NCBI GenBank assembly: GCA_012519645.1
Contig: JAAYPU010000273.1
Span: forward strand, 1 to 8,107
Length of the DNA: 8,107 bases
Source: Clostridiales bacterium
GTDB taxonomy: Bacteria; Bacillota; Clostridia; Peptostreptococcales; JAAYPU01
Reading direction: 5' to 3'
The translations under genes were made by a program, and so were the position numbers. The notes under the pieces were generated by a model that saw only the letters and a program-made list of their open reading frames with translations, had not been told where the DNA came from and did no database searches. Shown here piece after piece: positions 6,118 to 8,107 of this stretch; within the stretch, counting starts at the first letter, position 1; the number at the start of each line of letters is the position of its first letter.

Positions 6118-6348
6118 TTATTGTGTTATAACTAACAATACAGAACACACAATAAACACAGCTGCTCCGATAGCAGTAATTTTACTTAATAGCGTGTCAT
6201 AGCCTCTTCCTTTTTTCTTACCAAATAGCTGCTCGGCACCGCCGCCTATTGAACCTGATAAGCCGGCACTTTTTCCTGACTGAAGTAAAATACTTGCAAT
6301 CAATATGAGTGATGCGATCAATTGTAAAACCATAAATAATATCTTCAA
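6118..6348 (-). CDS. secG: Preprotein translocase subunit SecG
   Basis: A small membrane subunit that joins SecY and SecE in the Sec channel and aids SecA-driven export. The 76 residues hold two membrane spans (about 2-23 and 54-75) around the family's conserved cytoplasmic loop LLQSGKSAGLSGSIGGG followed by AEQLFGKKKGRGYD. The length is typical. The start codon is TTG (6346-6348), chosen because AGGAGG lies 7 bp upstream and the next in-frame Met (residue 6) would cut into the first span. It has its own promoter (6438-6466) and a leader of about 80 nt. hppA follows after 60 bp and may share the transcript. No clear terminator separates eno from secG, so readthrough from the glycolytic genes is also possible. 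Confidence 0.96.
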   Translation of the reverse strand: MKILFMVLQLIASLILIASILLQSGKSAGLSGSIGGGAEQLFGKKKGRGYDTLLSKITAIGAAVFIVCSVLLVITQ

Positions 6349-6355
6349 TGCTACA

Positions 6356-6361
6356 CCTCCT
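6356..6361 (-). promoter_or_regulatory. Ribosome binding site supporting the secG TTG start
   Basis: AGGAGG on the minus strand, 7 bp from TTG (6346-6348). There is no ATG or GTG in frame at a suitable distance, so the TTG start rests on this site. Confidence 0.85.
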
Positions 6362-6437
6362 AATCTTTAATTATAATGAATCATCTTTAAATCATAAATT
6401 ATAATGTTAAATTATTGGACCTAAAGTTAACAGAGAA

Positions 6438-6466
6438 ATTTTATCACATGTCATATTTAAAATCAA
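6438..6466 (-). promoter_or_regulatory. Promoter of secG (and probably hppA)
   Basis: On the minus strand, TTGATT (6461-6466) and TAAAAT (6438-6443) are 17 bp apart, and TGA directly before the -10 gives an extended -10. The start point would be near 6431. This is the best-formed sigma-A-type promoter in the window. The leader that follows is AT-rich, with AATTATAATG occurring twice (6369-6378 and 6397-6406). Confidence 0.7.
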
Positions 6467-6509
6467 CGCATATATATCTTCATCATTCATATTTTACTGT
6501 ATTTTTAAA

Positions 6510-7799
6510 TCAGATATTTAGATTGTAGAAAGCGCTTTTCCCTGCATATTGCGAAGTATAATCCAACATCTCTTCTATTCTTAATAACTGATTGTATTTT
6601 GCGACCCGATCTGTCCTTGAAGGTGCGCCGGTTTTTATTTGTCCTGCATTTGTGGCAACAACCAAATCTGAAATAGTAACATCCTCTGTTTCTCCTGAAC
6701 GGTGAGATACTATTGCTGTATAGCCTGCCCTCTTTGCCATTTCAATTGCATCCAGTGTTTCTGTTAATGTGCCTATCTGATTTACTTTAACAAGTATAGC
6801 ATTTGCCACACCTAATGCTATACCTTTCGACAGTCTCTCCGTATTGGTCACAAATAGATCATCTCCAACAAGCTGCACCTTTTTTCCTAACTTTTCCGTC
6901 ATAAGCCTCCAGCCTTCCCAGTCTTCCTCCGAAAGCCCGTCCTCTATGGAAATGACCGGATATTTTGTCGTAAGCATTTCATAATAAGCTATCATTTCTT
7001 CTGCTTTTTTTTGAGTGCCTTCAAATTGATACATTCCTGTTTTTTCATCATAAAGCTCTGTGGCAGCCACATCCAATGCAAGCATTACTTCTTTACCCGG
7101 CTCATATCCTGCATTTTTAATAGCTTCCATTATTACTTTAATAGCTTCTTCATTAGATGACAAATTCGGTGCAAATCCGCCCTCATCACCTACAGCTGTA
7201 TTCATGCCTTTACCCTTCAATACTTTCTTCAGATTATGAAATATTTCTGCACCCATTTGAACAGCTTGTCTGAAGCTTTCTGCTCCCACAGGCATAATCA
7301 TGAATTCCTGAATATCTACATTATTGTCCGCATGCTGTCCGCCATTCAATATATTCATCATAGGTGTAGGCAGCACTTTTCCGTTCACTCCTCCGAGATA
7401 TTGATAAAGAGGAATTCCCACTGATTCAGCTGCCGCATGGGCTACCGCCATGGAAACACCTAAAATGGCATTTGCGCCCAGCCTGCTCTTATTTTCAGTT
7501 CCGTCTAAATCTATAAGCGTCATGTCAATAGCTGCCTGGTCTAAAGCATTCATACCTTCTATTTCATATGCAATTATTTCATTGACATTTTCTACTGCTG
7601 TCAATACGCCTTTTCCCATAAATCTGTCCTCATCTTCATCCCGAAGCTCCACTGCTTCAAAAGCACCTGTAGATGCTCCGGATGGCACAGCTGCACGTCC
7701 AACGCTGCCATCTTCCAGATAAACCTCTACTTCTATAGTAGGATTTCCCCTTGAATCTAATATTTCTCTAGCAAATACTTCTTCAATATAAGCAGACAT
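6510..7799 (-). CDS. eno: Enolase (phosphopyruvate hydratase)
   Basis: Catalyses 2-phosphoglycerate to phosphoenolpyruvate plus water in lower glycolysis, in the cytosol with Mg2+. The 429 residues cover the whole family length. Key motifs are all present: SGASTGAFEAVELRD (40-54), LNGGQHADNNVDIQEFM (151-167), GDEGGFAPN with catalytic acid E206, metal ligands D243 (ALDVAA), E286 (SIEDG) and D313 (VGDD), catalytic base K338 (LVKVNQ), and SHRSGETED (365-373). The ATG is preceded by GGAGGT at 8 bp; this site begins within 2 bp of the tpiA stop. The 15-bp gap to tpiA implies one operon and probably coupled translation. gpmI, often between these two genes in Clostridia, is missing here. The 161-bp spacer after eno contains the secG promoter and no obvious terminator. 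Confidence 0.98.
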   Translation of the reverse strand: MSAYIEEVFAREILDSRGNPTIEVEVYLEDGSVGRAAVPSGASTGAFEAVELRDEDEDRFMGKGVLTAVENVNEIIAYEIEGMNALDQAAIDMTLIDLDGTENKSRLGANAILGVSMAVAHAAAESVGIPLYQYLGGVNGKVLPTPMMNILNGGQHADNNVDIQEFMIMPVGAESFRQAVQMGAEIFHNLKKVLKGKGMNTAVGDEGGFAPNLSSNEEAIKVIMEAIKNAGYEPGKEVMLALDVAATELYDEKTGMYQFEGTQKKAEEMIAYYEMLTTKYPVISIEDGLSEEDWEGWRLMTEKLGKKVQLVGDDLFVTNTERLSKGIALGVANAILVKVNQIGTLTETLDAIEMAKRAGYTAIVSHRSGETEDVTISDLVVATNAGQIKTGAPSRTDRVAKYNQLLRIEEMLDYTSQYAGKSAFYNLNI

Positions 7800-7814
7800 A
7801 AATATTTACCTCCA

Positions 7815-8107
7815 TCAAAAATTAATTATTTCTATAAAATCATGCGGATTTAAGCTTGCTCCGCCTACTAGCGCTCCGTCAATATCTTCTTGATTCATAA
7901 TTTCAGATGCATTATTAGGCTTTACACTTCCCCCATATTGTATCCTGACTTGTTCTGATATTTCTTCACCATACATCTCACGAATTATTTCTCTGATATA
8001 AGCAATGGTTTCATTTGCTTGTTCAGCAGTAGCTGTTTTACCGGTACCTATGGCCCATATAGGCTCATATGCAATAACCATCCTCGAAACATCTTTTGCT
8101 TCTAAAT
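7815..8107 (-). CDS. tpiA: Triosephosphate isomerase, C-terminal part (5' end outside window)
   Basis: Interconverts dihydroxyacetone phosphate and glyceraldehyde 3-phosphate. The visible 96 residues are about the last two fifths of a roughly 250-residue enzyme. They contain the catalytic Glu in AYEPIWAIGTGKTA (also the flexible loop 6), the phosphate-binding YGGSVKPNN and GALVGGASL, and a normal C-terminus ending in IINF. The frame stays open to the window edge (LEAKDVSRMVIAYEP), so the Met encoded near 8081 is internal, not the start. The stop is 15 bp from eno. Clostridial tpiA usually lies in a gap-pgk-tpiA operon, whose upstream part would be beyond the edge. Confidence 0.97.
   Translation of the reverse strand, partial: LEAKDVSRMVIAYEPIWAIGTGKTATAEQANETIAYIREIIREMYGEEISEQVRIQYGGSVKPNNASEIMNQEDIDGALVGGASLNPHDFIEIINF

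Noticed and set aside
6361..6410. Interleaved short direct repeats in the secG leader (ATCTTTAA and AATTATAATG, each twice)
   Set aside because: They are short, low-complexity and without dyad symmetry or a terminator alternative; I see no attenuator or riboswitch fold.
1..8107. CRISPR array, tRNA, rRNA, insertion sequence, toxin-antitoxin or phage-defence genes
   Set aside because: No regularly spaced repeats, cloverleaf-like sequence, transposase or recognisable defence protein was seen on either strand.

Overview
The window is chromosomal DNA from a low-GC Gram-positive anaerobe, most likely class Clostridia. The evidence is an AT-rich sequence, strong AGGAGG-type ribosome binding sites before nearly every gene, one TTG start, and the tpiA-eno-secG-rnr backbone typical of clostridial genomes. 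A membrane pyrophosphatase also fits an anaerobe. The species cannot be named from this sequence. Seven recognisable genes lie on the minus strand; one damaged gene at the left edge lies on the plus strand.

Reading in the direction of transcription, from the right edge leftward: tpiA (its 5' part is outside the window), eno 15 bp later, secG with its own promoter and a TTG start, then hppA, a K+-dependent-type membrane pyrophosphatase. A spacer of about 215 bp follows, holding a terminator, an unusual hairpin and a doubtful small ORF. Next come a small lipoprotein of unknown function, rnr (RNase R) with a good extended -10 promoter, and a stand-alone two-CBS-domain protein. The plus-strand gene at the left edge belongs to the VOC (glyoxalase-like) superfamily and carries an in-frame stop, so it looks like a pseudogene. 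It converges on the CBS gene.

The functions are mostly housekeeping: lower glycolysis (tpiA, eno), protein export (secG), PPi-driven ion pumping (hppA) and RNA turnover (rnr). Compared with the common clostridial order tpiA-gpmI-eno-secG-rnr-smpB, gpmI is absent between tpiA and eno, hppA plus the lipoprotein gene sit between secG and rnr, and a CBS gene occupies the place after rnr where smpB is often found.

The least explained material is intergenic. A 31-nt imperfect palindrome occurs three times (457-487, 1089-1119, 3906-3936), always just beyond or across the 3' end of a gene or near a transcription end. Two copies belong to a larger two-hairpin unit with a TTAAGAATT-rich spacer. One copy supplies the last codons and the stop of rnr. 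I see no defence system, CRISPR array, insertion sequence, tRNA or rRNA here, and no evidence for a large new system.
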